A stretch of DNA of 64,000 bases. Origin: Gallionella sp. Lineage in GTDB: Bacteria > Pseudomonadota > Gammaproteobacteria > Burkholderiales > Gallionellaceae. Position numbers and translations under genes: made by a program. Below, in pieces: positions 47,295 through 56,425 of this stretch. The stretch's first letter is position 1, and each line of letters begins with the position of its first letter. Location: contig JAQTLM010000006.1 in NCBI GenBank assembly GCA_028714895.1, positions 62,001-126,000 of the forward strand, written 5' to 3'. Below the pieces are notes generated by a model, which was given only the letters and a program-made list of their open reading frames with translations, did no database searches and had not been told where the DNA came from.

Positions 47295-47318
47295 AACGCC
47301 CGGATCGGAGCGTTTTTT
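47295..47318 (+). terminator. Rho-independent terminator of the VOC gene
   Basis: AACGC...GCGTT stem with GC-rich loop followed by six T residues, 18 bases after the VOC stop codon. It also lies 45 bases past the end of the convergent phosphodiesterase gene. Confidence 0.72.
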
Positions 47319-47362
47319 ACATCGAAGCCGCAGTTATTTTTTTCATGGCGCTCCCCCTGCTT

Positions 47363-48127
47363 TCAAAAAACAAACTGCTGACCTTGCCGCAGTTGCATCG
47401 GCTGAAAAGTACCGCAGTCATCCATGACTTCCGCCATGATGCGCTCTTCTTTGCCCGGTTCCATGTGCGTGATGAGCAGCTGCACCGGGCGTTGCAACCG
47501 GGCCAGGCCGCGTGCCAGCAGTTCGGCGGTGAGATGCCCGGACATTGCGGCGGCATGGCCAGCGGCATTAAGGAAGGTCGTCTCGATCATCAGGTAGCGC
47601 AGGTTTTCGATGCGATTCAGCGCCGCCCAGAATTCCTCGCAATCCGTGGTATCGCCGCTGTAGACGAAACTGCCGGCACCGCTATCCACGCAATAACCCA
47701 CGGCCGGCACTGAATGGCAGGCCGGCAGCGGCGTGATATGCCGATCGCCGATCTGCACCGTTGCGCCGCACGCCAGCGGAACAAAACAGATATACGGATT
47801 ATCCGCATTCGGCAACACGCTGTAATCCGGCCACAGCTCGCCGTTCAGCATATTCTTCTTCAGCGCGGCAATGGTCTCCGGCAATGCATGGACATTCAAT
47901 GGGCGCTGGCGCAGGAAGGCGGCGGCATCCGCCAGCAGCGGCACAAATCCGCTGTGGTCGAGGTGTGCATGGGTAAGAAAAATGTGCTCCAGGCGTGCCA
48001 TGCGCTCCAGCGTGAGATCGCCCGCGCCGCTGCCCGCATCGATCAGGATGTCGTCATCCAGCAAAAGCGCGGTGGTGCGCCGCGAACCGCCGATTCCGCC
48101 ATAACAGCCCAGCACAGTCAGGCGCAT
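47363..48127 (-). CDS. Class II cyclic-nucleotide phosphodiesterase (metallo-beta-lactamase fold)
   Basis: 254 aa. Metal-binding THAHLDHSG is the HxHxDH signature, followed by PACHSVPAVGYCV, the Asp ligand in VYSGDTTDCEEFW, IETTF, MSGHLTAELLARGL and the terminal THMEPG. This set is characteristic of class II 3',5'-cAMP phosphodiesterases such as CpdP/PDE1. It lacks an obvious signal peptide, so it probably acts in the cytoplasm and would oppose the adenylate cyclase at 1360-2694. It follows hupE by 15 bases on the same strand. Confidence 0.83.
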   Translation of the reverse strand: MRLTVLGCYGGIGGSRRTTALLLDDDILIDAGSGAGDLTLERMARLEHIFLTHAHLDHSGFVPLLADAAAFLRQRPLNVHALPETIAALKKNMLNGELWPDYSVLPNADNPYICFVPLACGATVQIGDRHITPLPACHSVPAVGYCVDSGAGSFVYSGDTTDCEEFWAALNRIENLRYLMIETTFLNAAGHAAAMSGHLTAELLARGLARLQRPVQLLITHMEPGKEERIMAEVMDDCGTFQPMQLRQGQQFVF

Positions 48128-48142
48128 CGCAGCCTCCTGCCG

Positions 48143-48817
48143 TTATACCGCCGACAAATATATCCCGCACAGCACAATGCTCGCGCCGGCCGCACGGATG
48201 ACACGCTCGCTCGCCCCTTCGGCCAGGCTCATAACCAGCGACTTGGCTATCGCCTCTTGATAGCCTAGTCGAATGGCTAGTAGTTTCATCAGGGCAGGCA
48301 GCCGTTGCATACCCAAGCCGAACACAATGCCGATAATGTGCAGAAACGCCGTCGCCAGCATGAAGCCCAGCGCATATTCGATTCCGGATGCCAATGCCGG
48401 CATCTCGGCGCCGTGCGCATGACCGTGCCACAGCGCGAACAGCCCAACTATGCTACCGCTCAGCCAGAGCGGCAAACGGGCCGATGCGGCGATCAATACA
48501 CCAAGCAGCAGTACGGACAACACAATGCCCTGCTCGACAAATGGCAGGCTGATGTCCAGCATCGGCAACGCGCCGCCCAGAGCCATCACGCTGACGAAGG
48601 TAAGCGGCACTGCCCACACGGAACGCCCGCCCATCTGCGCCGCCCACAGCCCGACCGCCAGCATCGCGCAGACGTGATCCAGCCCGCTGGTTGGATGCGT
48701 GAGGCCATGCAGAAAACCGCTGGCCTCGCCGACACCGACATGCGCATAGACAGAAGATGGCAGCAACACACCTGCCATTACAGTCAACAGAAACCGCATC
48801 AAAGCTGATTGACTCAT
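48143..48817 (-). CDS. HupE/UreJ family membrane protein with in-frame repeat insertion
   Basis: 224 aa from the ATG at 48817 (GAGG eight bases upstream). Signal-like first span, then conserved AHVGVGEASGFLHGLTHPTSGLDHVCAMLAVGLWA and LWHGHAHGAEMP, the His-rich motifs thought to bind nickel or other metals. Six to seven spans in total. No hydrogenase or urease genes are near. Residues ~175-195 are encoded by copy C of the ATAACCAGC repeat (48231-48292), placed before the final span. Confidence 0.85.
   Translation of the reverse strand: MSQSALMRFLLTVMAGVLLPSSVYAHVGVGEASGFLHGLTHPTSGLDHVCAMLAVGLWAAQMGGRSVWAVPLTFVSVMALGGALPMLDISLPFVEQGIVLSVLLLGVLIAASARLPLWLSGSIVGLFALWHGHAHGAEMPALASGIEYALGFMLATAFLHIIGIVFGLGMQRLPALMKLLAIRLGYQEAIAKSLVMSLAEGASERVIRAAGASIVLCGIYLSAV
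48231..48292. repeat. ATAACCAGC repeat, copy C, inside hupE
   Basis: Begins ATAACCAGCGACTTG, centre GGCTATCGCCTCTTGATAGCC forms the stem, ends TAGTCGAATGGCTAG and TAGTTTCATCAG. Read in the hupE frame it is free of stops and encodes part of LMKLLAIRLGYQEAIAKSLVM. Confidence 0.85.
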
Positions 48818-48830
48818 GGCGCTAACCTCT

Positions 48831-49136
48831 CTAAATAATCCCCGATTCAACCTTGTAGCGCACATAAAAAATATTCAGATTCTGTGCGCGCACCCGTTGC
48901 ATGATCTGCTCGGCGAGCTTGTCGTCCAGAATGAACTCAATCTTCACCGCCAGCTCTCCGGCAAGCTCGAAAAAAGTCTCCTCATGCAGCCTGCCGTGCC
49001 GGCCGAACCCGGCAATGGCGCGGAATGCCGAGCCGCCGAGGATGCCGAGAGCCTTGGCCTCTTCCAGCAGCCATTCATACAAAGGCACCCCGGCGTGATG
49101 CTGTTTTTCAGTGACATAAAAAGTGAGCTGATCCAT
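48831..49136 (-). CDS. DUF190 family protein
   Basis: 101 aa from the ATG at 49136 with AGGAG seven bases upstream. MDQLTFYVTEKQHHAGVPLYEWLLEEAKALGILGGSAFRAIAGFG is the typical DUF190 opening, a PII-like ferredoxin-fold domain. The family is frequently next to crcB and may have a nucleotide-sensing regulatory role; this is not proven. It starts ten bases after crcB ends on the same strand. Confidence 0.88.
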   Translation of the reverse strand: MDQLTFYVTEKQHHAGVPLYEWLLEEAKALGILGGSAFRAIAGFGRHGRLHEETFFELAGELAVKIEFILDDKLAEQIMQRVRAQNLNIFYVRYKVESGII

Positions 49137-49146
49137 CGTTGATCTC

Positions 49147-49530
49147 CTAGTGTTGAAGCCATTTGAAAGTTTGGATACCAAGTACCGTCATCAGCAGCGA
49201 GCCGCCGAGATGCGCCGCGATGATGCCCGCCCCCCACGCATACTGCCCGCGCAGCAGCAAGGTGACGGTCTCCGCCGAGAAGGTGGAAAAAGTGGTTAGC
49301 CCGCCGAGAAAGCCGGTGATGATCAGCAACCGCCATTCCGGCGATAGTGCCGGATGCTGCATGAAGAATGCGATCGCCAACCCGATCAGGTAGCCGCCGA
49401 CCAGGTTGGCCGCGAGCGTGCCGAGCGGCAATTCCGGCAGCACCGGGTTGAACCATAGCCCGAAGCCCCAGCGCAGCCATGCGCCTGCGGCTGCGCCGAT
49501 TCCTATCGCGAGAAATGCATAGAGCGTCAT
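49147..49530 (-). CDS. crcB: Fluoride-specific ion channel
   Basis: 127 aa with four spans. Conserved [38 protein letters not shown], and [18 protein letters not shown] with the Phe-box. Dimeric Fluc channels expel fluoride. No fluoride riboswitch is visible in the short space before the gene. Confidence 0.94.
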   Translation of the reverse strand: MTLYAFLAIGIGAAAGAWLRWGFGLWFNPVLPELPLGTLAANLVGGYLIGLAIAFFMQHPALSPEWRLLIITGFLGGLTTFSTFSAETVTLLLRGQYAWGAGIIAAHLGGSLLMTVLGIQTFKWLQH

Positions 49531-49542
49531 ATCCTTGCCCGG

Positions 49543-49866
49543 TTACCGCTGCTTCCAGGCTTGATCAAAAGCAGCTTGCGCCTTATCAGACCGCTTCTTG
49601 CTTTCAACGTAACGTTTTTCCGACTGGGCCGCTTTTTTCCGCTCTGCTCCCAATTGTTTTTTCAACCGTTCCATTTCCTTTTCAGTCACAGCCACGCGTT
49701 TCGCATCGGCATCGCGCTCCGCTTCGGCGACTTTCACCTCATCCTGTGCGATCCGCAATGCCGTCTGCACGGTAGACAAATCCTTGGCCAGAGCCGAAGG
49801 CGGCAAGCCAAACAGGAAAATGACCAGCAACAGCGTGCCTGGTAACAGCAGTTTATTCCCGAACAT
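49543..49866 (-). CDS. Small exported coiled-coil protein, unknown function
   Basis: 107 aa. Signal peptide LLLPGTLLLVIFLFGLPPSALAKD, then an almost purely helical, charge-rich region (residues ~30-100, e.g. DEVKVAEAERDADAKRVAVTEKEMERLKKQL) predicted to form a coiled coil. No enzyme motif. Probably periplasmic. It lies 12 bases upstream of crcB and may share its transcript. Confidence 0.72.
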   Translation of the reverse strand: MFGNKLLLPGTLLLVIFLFGLPPSALAKDLSTVQTALRIAQDEVKVAEAERDADAKRVAVTEKEMERLKKQLGAERKKAAQSEKRYVESKKRSDKAQAAFDQAWKQR

Positions 49867-49921
49867 AACCCACCTCTAAATATGTACTGTGCAATCCGAT
49901 AATCGTCTTGTGCAGCGCATT

Positions 49922-51265
49922 CTACCCCACCAGATAGACCGGCGCGAAGCCTCCGCCCGGCGTGCGGAAATTGGTAGTCTGGCCCTGGTAGAGCCGCGCC
50001 GCAACCAGTTGCACCCCACCTTCGTAAACGTAACAGCGCACGTCGTACTTGAGCGAAACAGGTTCGCCCTCATTCACGCAAACGCTGCGCTCGCCGGGTG
50101 CGGCCATACGCTGTGCGATATAACCGCCCTGCATAATGTCACCGAACACACGGCGCGTAAGATTCGCACCGCGATACGCGCCCTTGCTGCCGTAGCCGCT
50201 GCTCGGCTTGAAGAACAGACTCTTGCGCTCCTGCCATAAAGCTTCTTCCATTTCTGCTTTCACCACGATGGTGCGCGGAATGCCCGCCCGCAAGGTGGCG
50301 ATGTCGGCCTCGTTCGCGCCGAGCGCGCACAGCGCCTCCGCATCTGTCAGCCGCGCCAGATTGCGCTTGTCGGCATAACGGGCATAGTGCGCGGGACCGG
50401 GCGTCAGCACCGCGCTGCCTTCCAGATACGCCTGCCGCAAGACAGGATGCTGCTGCAATGAAAAATCCGTCAGGCGGTTGTACACCAGATCGATCTTCTG
50501 GTCGCCACCGGAAGATTCAAGATACAGGCCATCGCCGCGCGCATGCAATGCGGCGGGTTCGACGATATAGGCCGCGATCCCGGCGCGCTCGAACATGCGC
50601 TGCGCCAGCATGAACTCGGGATACAGGTATTGCGCCTCTGGCTGCTCGTCCACGATGGCGACGCCCTGCAACGGCGCGTCGCCGCGCGCCAGCCGCCACT
50701 CGTTGCGAAACATCTCGATGAACACCTGTTCAAAGTTCGCTTCCGCCGTCGCAGTTCCCGGCCAACTTGTCTCGCGCTGACTATCGAGCAGCAGCGCATT
50801 CAGGAACCCGCCGCCCGCGTTGCTGTTGATCTCGATGAGATGCGCGCCGTCGGCATTGAGGTGGAAGTCATAGCCATAAAACACCCCTTTGGTGAAATGC
50901 TGCACCTCATTCCATCCGTCATTCCGGCGCAGGCCGGAATCCAGCGGTTTTATCGAAAAAGAATTTTCAGCACGACCCCGCTGCGCGGAGAGATTTTCAA
51001 CTGACTGGATTCCGGCCTGCGCCGGAATGACAGAGTTGCTCCACCCCGGCAGAGCCACCACCCGCTCCACCGCCTTGATCACCGCACGCATCTGCTGCAT
51101 CTGCGCAGCCACGATGAACACCGGCGCATAGGCAAATAGATGCGGGCAACGCTCCGTCACCAGGCTGCGCCACGCCTCACCTTCTCTCTGCATCGCGCGC
51201 TGCAGCGCGGCACGGTCCAGCGTGGCAGCATGACAATCAGCATTAAGCCGTTCCGTCTCGCTCAT
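49922..51265 (-). CDS. ATP-grasp-like protein, apparently circularly permuted, with in-frame repeat insertion
   Basis: 447 aa. The order of ATP-grasp elements is reversed: a metal-binding HLIEINSNAGGGF-like strand (Glu and Asn near residues 143-145) comes before the Lys/Gly-rich ATP loop FFKPSSGYGSKGAYRG (~349-363). This fits the circularly permuted ATP-grasp group. A carboxylate-amine ligase activity is plausible but substrate is unknown. Residues ~77-115 (VIPAQAGIQ...LDSGLRRNDG) are the translation of a CGTCATTCCGGC repeat and not part of the fold. It abuts the chalcone-isomerase-like gene with no spacer. Confidence 0.7.
   Translation of the reverse strand: MSETERLNADCHAATLDRAALQRAMQREGEAWRSLVTERCPHLFAYAPVFIVAAQMQQMRAVIKAVERVVALPGWSNSVIPAQAGIQSVENLSAQRGRAENSFSIKPLDSGLRRNDGWNEVQHFTKGVFYGYDFHLNADGAHLIEINSNAGGGFLNALLLDSQRETSWPGTATAEANFEQVFIEMFRNEWRLARGDAPLQGVAIVDEQPEAQYLYPEFMLAQRMFERAGIAAYIVEPAALHARGDGLYLESSGGDQKIDLVYNRLTDFSLQQHPVLRQAYLEGSAVLTPGPAHYARYADKRNLARLTDAEALCALGANEADIATLRAGIPRTIVVKAEMEEALWQERKSLFFKPSSGYGSKGAYRGANLTRRVFGDIMQGGYIAQRMAAPGERSVCVNEGEPVSLKYDVRCYVYEGGVQLVAARLYQGQTTNFRTPGGGFAPVYLVG
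50918..51033. repeat. CGTCATTCCGGCGCAGGC palindromic repeat inside the ATP-grasp gene
   Basis: Outer arms CGTCATTCCGGCGCAGGCCG (50918 on) and its complement ending near 51033 pair over about 28 bases around a ~60-base middle. The insertion is about 39 codons with no stop. Arms of this type are widespread in proteobacterial spacers and give VIPAQAGIQ when translated. Confidence 0.88.
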
Positions 51266-51829
51266 TTATTGTCCGCCCAATAATTTCTGCTTGAGGTCGG
51301 CCTGTGCCGGCTTGTCGCCGAGCCAGACTTTCAGCAATGCGCTATTGAATGACGCGCCGCCGACCGTACCCTTCGCCACGCCGTTCACACTGACCCGCGT
51401 GCCGCTGCCCGGCAGATAATCCAGCGTCACAACATCGCCCTTTTTTATTTCATCGATCGCGTGGAAAATCGCCGCGAATTCCTTGAGTGGTATCTCCAGC
51501 GCGCTCAATTCGGCGGGAGTATGATTGGCCGCAATGGCATTATTCAGCGCGCTGAACAAGTGATCGGCGCTGATGCCGATCAACAAATGCAGCGCCACGC
51601 GCTTTTCGCCGCTGTCGGCCAGTACCGCCGCACCGCTGGTGATTTTCTCCGGCAGGTAGAGCGCTGCGATATACAAATCGAGAAAAAATCTGCGGCGCAC
51701 CCCGGCGCCATTCAGTTGCAAATCCCGGTTGCCAAAATGCACGTTGTCCGCCAGCTTTACCCCAGCCACCTCAAGGGCAAACGCCTGTGCGGTCAAACAC
51801 AGTAACAATATACAAATAAATTTCTTCAC
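51266..51829 (-). CDS. Chalcone-isomerase-like exported protein
   Basis: 187 aa. Signal peptide (ILLLCLTAQAFA), then the bacterial chalcone_isomerase-like domain: LADNVHFGNRDLQLNGAGVRRRFFLDLYIAALYLP is diagnostic, with VTLDYLPGSGTRVSVNG and the terminal FNSALLKVWLGDKPAQADLKQKLLG. Bacterial members are not known to act on flavonoids. It immediately precedes the ATP-grasp-like gene, suggesting shared expression. Confidence 0.85.
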   Translation of the reverse strand: MKKFICILLLCLTAQAFALEVAGVKLADNVHFGNRDLQLNGAGVRRRFFLDLYIAALYLPEKITSGAAVLADSGEKRVALHLLIGISADHLFSALNNAIAANHTPAELSALEIPLKEFAAIFHAIDEIKKGDVVTLDYLPGSGTRVSVNGVAKGTVGGASFNSALLKVWLGDKPAQADLKQKLLGGQ

Positions 51830-51842
51830 TTTTCCCCTTCAG

Positions 51843-51974
51843 ACAATAACGCCTGGAAAACGTCACGAGCGCCGTCAGGACAAGGCGCGCGATAGCGAGA
51901 AACCGGAATGTACAAACCAGTACATGAGGATTTCGAGCTATCGAGCAACGCAGTCATGGCGGCGCACAGTAGCT

Positions 51975-51975
<1 letters not shown>
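51843..51975. repeat. Palindromic repeat with GTAC centre between the thiolase and the chalcone-isomerase-like gene
   Basis: The centre ATGTAC-AAACCA-GTACAT is flanked by GATAGCGAGAAA and TTTCGAGCTATC, which pair. It ends at the thiolase stop codon and fills the spacer. It shares only the CTATCGAG block with the palindrome at 3984-4106. Confidence 0.6.
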
Positions 51976-53171
<1,196 letters not shown>

Positions 53172-53181
53172 GATCTGCTCC

Positions 53182-53826
53182 TTATATCTTTTTTGGATAA
53201 AGCTGATTAATTATCTCAACGACCATTTCAAATGTATGGGTATCCGCAGGCTTTAATTGACCGCTACCATGAGCATATTCGTTTCGAATCTTTGGAATAG
53301 TTTCTTTGAAAATTCCCAACCAATCGCAATCCAAGTCTTCCTGAGTTACTACCACTTCGGAATTACTCCATTCCATACTTTCCAAGCCAGCCGCCATCAT
53401 TTCCTGCATTTTTTCAAATGAGTGTCGCATTTCAGCGCGATTCCAAGCCCAATGCTCACGGGTAGTGAACATTTCATTATTAATGTGATTATTCTCAATT
53501 GCATGGTTCATGAGTTTTTTAAGGCCAAAACCACGTTGCCCCTTCTGCTCCTTTACCAAATCAGGGAATCTTTCTCGAAGAGCGAATTCAAGGCTCGCCA
53601 AAGCTTGTTGTTCAGACACAGGATAGAAGCGATAAACAAACCATGCGTATAAGTACAAGTTTTTTGCTGTTTCAAAATGAGTTACCACATCAATCGGTAC
53701 GGTTTCATTCAATTTAAAACGAGCAATTGCTTCGTATTGACTTTCAACGAGTCTCTGCTGAGTGCGCACATCAGGCTTACACACTGTGCCAGGCAACCTT
53801 AACTGATCACACTCGTTAATTTCCAA
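53182..53826 (-). CDS. Unknown low-GC protein with a HEPN-type RNEYAH motif
   Basis: 214 aa, largely helical. IRNEYAHGSG near residue 190 matches the Rx4-6H motif of HEPN ribonuclease domains; an upstream helix with acidic and aromatic residues (HFETAKNLYLYAWFVYRF) fits the rest of that fold. The start is a TTG at 53826 without a good ribosome site, and the frame stays open upstream into the fadN-type 3' end with protein-like sequence, so the native start may be lost. Base composition is clearly lower in GC than the fad genes around it. I do not recognise a named family. Confidence 0.62.
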   Translation of the reverse strand: MEINECDQLRLPGTVCKPDVRTQQRLVESQYEAIARFKLNETVPIDVVTHFETAKNLYLYAWFVYRFYPVSEQQALASLEFALRERFPDLVKEQKGQRGFGLKKLMNHAIENNHINNEMFTTREHWAWNRAEMRHSFEKMQEMMAAGLESMEWSNSEVVVTQEDLDCDWLGIFKETIPKIRNEYAHGSGQLKPADTHTFEMVVEIINQLYPKKI

Positions 53827-53852
53827 GGTTATATTCCAATCAAATAACGTTT

Positions 53853-56393
53853 CTAATTCCGCAACGGCTTGCCGTTCTTCAGCATGTGCTCAATCCGCGC
53901 CTGCGTCTTTTCGGTCGCAATCAATTCCATGAAGTGGCGACGCTCGAGATCGAGCAGCCATTGCTCGTCCACGAGGCTGCCCGCATCCACGTCGCCGCCG
54001 CACATGGTCTCGGCGATGCGGCAGCCGATGTTGTAATCGTGCTCGGAGATGAAGCCGCCTTTGAGCAGGTTGACCATCGCGGCCTTCAGCGTCGCGATGC
54101 CGGTACGTCCGGCGACGGGGATCTGGTGCGGCGCTAATGGCGGACGGTAGGCCGTGGCGTTGAGCGCTTTGGCTTCTTCCTTCGCGACGTGCAGCAGCTC
54201 GAAGCGATTCAGCACGATGCGGTCGGACTGCCTGAGGTAGCCCATCTCGCGCGCGAGCTCGGCGCTCTTCGCGACTTCGCCCGTGGCGATGTTCTGGAAG
54301 TAGCGCTTGAGGTGCGGGAAGATGTCGGCGCGGCCTTCGATGGCAAGGCGCTGCGCCTCTGCCGCGGCGCGCATGGCCATCTCCTTGCAGCCGCCGCCTG
54401 CGGGCAGCAGGCCGACGCCGACTTCGACGAGGCCGATGTAGCTTTCCAGCGTGGCGACGATGCGCGAGCAGTGCATGGAAAATTCGCAGCCGCCGCCGAG
54501 TGCCAGGCCGTCCACCGCGGCGACGGTCGGCACCTGCGCGTATCTCAGGCGCTGCGAGACCTGCTGGAATTTCGCGACCACGTCCGCGACATGCGGCACA
54601 TGGCCGGTGGCGGCGTTGACGATATCGCCCAACCCCCCGCCGCCCGCGACGGTGTATTTGACGCGCGTGACCGCGCCCTTGAACTTGTCGAGCAGGCCGC
54701 CCGCATCCGCCCCCTCCTGCATGCCCTGCATCGCCTGCAACAGGTTCGCGCCCGCCGAGAACGGCGGCTCGACTTGCCAGAGGATCAGCGCGCTGAAGTG
54801 CGCCTCGGCCTCGTCCACCGCGCGCAGGATGCCGTCGAGCACCTCGTTGCTGATGGTGTGCATCTTGGTCCTGAAGCTCAGGATGGCGATGCCGTCGCCC
54901 ATGTGCCACATGCGGATGTCGTCGTTCTCGAACACGGTCTCGCCGTAGTGCGCGGTCTCGCCGAGCAGGCGGTCGGGGAAGAGCTGGCGGCGGTAGACGG
55001 ATAGTTGGGAGCGGGGTTGATAGCCCCTCACCCCCTGCCCCTCTCCCGCCTGCGGGCGAGGGGAGCCTGCTGTTGATGGTGCGAAGGAACCCTGCGGGGT
55101 GTGCACGCCGGTGCGCGCCGGGTCGGCTGCCCAGCCGGGCAGCGGGACATCGGACATCGCCTTGCCTGCCGCGATGTCGTTGGCGATCCAGCCCGCCACC
55201 TGCTGCCAGCCTGCGGCCTGCCAGATTTCGAACGGGCCGCTGTCCCAGCCGAAGCCCCAGCGCACCGCAAGGTCAAGATCGCGCGCGTTGCCGGCGATAT
55301 GCTCGAGTTGCAGCGCACAGTAGTGGAACACGTCGCGGAACGTCGCCCAGAGGAATTGCGCCTGCGGATGCTGGCTGCCGTGCAACCCGGCGAGTTTCTT
55401 CGCCCAGTCGCGCTCGCGCAGGATTTCCTTTACGCCATCGTCTATCTTGGCATCGGACAGGCGATATTCCTTGGTGTGCAGATCGAGCACATGGATTTCC
55501 TTGCCGATCTTCTGATAGATCCCCTTTTTGGTCTTCTGCCCGAGCGCGCCCTGGTCGACGAGCTGGCTCAGCCAGCCGGGCAGGTCGAAATGCTTGTGCC
55601 ACGGGTCGTCGGTGAGGTTCTCGCGCATGGTGTTGACCACGTGCGCGAACACGTCGAGGCCGACCACGTCCAGCGTGCGGAAGGTCGCGCTCTTGGGGCG
55701 GCCGAGGTAGCGGCCGGTGAGCGCGTCCACGGTATCGAAGCCGAGGTTGTATGCCGCCGCGTGGTGCTTGGTGGCGAGCATGGAGAACACGCCGATGCGG
55801 TTGGCGATGAAGTTGGGCGTGTCCTTGGCGCGCACCACGCCCTTGCCCAGCGTGGAGACGAGGAAGGTCTCCAGTTGGTCGAGCAGCGGCGCCTCAGTCT
55901 CGCGGCAGGCGATCAGCTCGACCAGGTGCATGTAGCGCGGCGGATTGAAGAAGTGGATGCCGCAAAAGCGGTGCCGCAGGTTTTCCGGGAACGACTGCGC
56001 CAGTTGATTGATCGACAGGCCTGAGGTGTTGCTGGCGAAGATGGTGCGTTCGCCCAAAAATGGCGCAACCTTGCGGTACAGGTCGGATTTCCAGTCCATG
56101 CGCTCGGCGATGGCCTCGATGACCAGATCGCAGTCGCGCAATTTCTCCAAGTGCTGTTCGTAGTTGGCGGGCTGGATGCAGGTGAGCTTGGTGGGGCTGG
56201 CCAGCGGGCTGGGGTCGAGCTTTTTCAGGCCTTCCAGCGCGCGGCTCACGTTGCCGTTGGGGTCGCCATCCTTGGCGGGCAACTCGAACAGCAGCGTTTC
56301 CACGTTGGCGTTAACCAGATGTGCGGCAATCTGCGCGCCCATCACTCCGGCGCCCAGCACCGCGACCTTGCGTACATGAAAATTCGCGCTCAT
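53853..56393 (-). CDS. 3-hydroxyacyl-CoA dehydrogenase/enoyl-CoA hydratase fusion (FadN type) with in-frame repeat insertion
   Basis: 846 aa. Dehydrogenase first: VAVLGAGVMGAQIAAHLVNA (NAD loop), ASNTSGLSINQLA, HFFNPPRYMHLVELI. The crotonase-fold hydratase follows from about residue 480: SAGANLLQAM and DGLALGGGCEFSMHC form the oxyanion region. This order is opposite to FadB and matches FadN-like enzymes. Residues ~441-457 (AGSPRPQAGEGQGVRGY) come from a CCCTCTCCCG-type repeat sitting between the two enzyme halves, where it is least harmful. Confidence 0.92.
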   Translation of the reverse strand: MSANFHVRKVAVLGAGVMGAQIAAHLVNANVETLLFELPAKDGDPNGNVSRALEGLKKLDPSPLASPTKLTCIQPANYEQHLEKLRDCDLVIEAIAERMDWKSDLYRKVAPFLGERTIFASNTSGLSINQLAQSFPENLRHRFCGIHFFNPPRYMHLVELIACRETEAPLLDQLETFLVSTLGKGVVRAKDTPNFIANRIGVFSMLATKHHAAAYNLGFDTVDALTGRYLGRPKSATFRTLDVVGLDVFAHVVNTMRENLTDDPWHKHFDLPGWLSQLVDQGALGQKTKKGIYQKIGKEIHVLDLHTKEYRLSDAKIDDGVKEILRERDWAKKLAGLHGSQHPQAQFLWATFRDVFHYCALQLEHIAGNARDLDLAVRWGFGWDSGPFEIWQAAGWQQVAGWIANDIAAGKAMSDVPLPGWAADPARTGVHTPQGSFAPSTAGSPRPQAGEGQGVRGYQPRSQLSVYRRQLFPDRLLGETAHYGETVFENDDIRMWHMGDGIAILSFRTKMHTISNEVLDGILRAVDEAEAHFSALILWQVEPPFSAGANLLQAMQGMQEGADAGGLLDKFKGAVTRVKYTVAGGGGLGDIVNAATGHVPHVADVVAKFQQVSQRLRYAQVPTVAAVDGLALGGGCEFSMHCSRIVATLESYIGLVEVGVGLLPAGGGCKEMAMRAAAEAQRLAIEGRADIFPHLKRYFQNIATGEVAKSAELAREMGYLRQSDRIVLNRFELLHVAKEEAKALNATAYRPPLAPHQIPVAGRTGIATLKAAMVNLLKGGFISEHDYNIGCRIAETMCGGDVDAGSLVDEQWLLDLERRHFMELIATEKTQARIEHMLKNGKPLRN
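55020..55068. repeat. CCCTCTCCCG-type repeat, short copy, inside the fadN-type gene
   Basis: CCCCTCACCCC followed by the hairpin CCCCTCTCCCGCCTGCGGGCGAGGGG. It is a partial copy of the element found in folC. It falls in the linker between dehydrogenase and hydratase and keeps the frame. Confidence 0.8.
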
Positions 56394-56425
56394 AACGACT
56401 CCATAAATCTGGGAAATTAAGCCAA

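Noticed and set aside
49500..49560. Fluoride riboswitch upstream of crcB
   Set aside because: The space before crcB is about 12 bases plus the preceding gene; no room and no conserved riboswitch core is visible.
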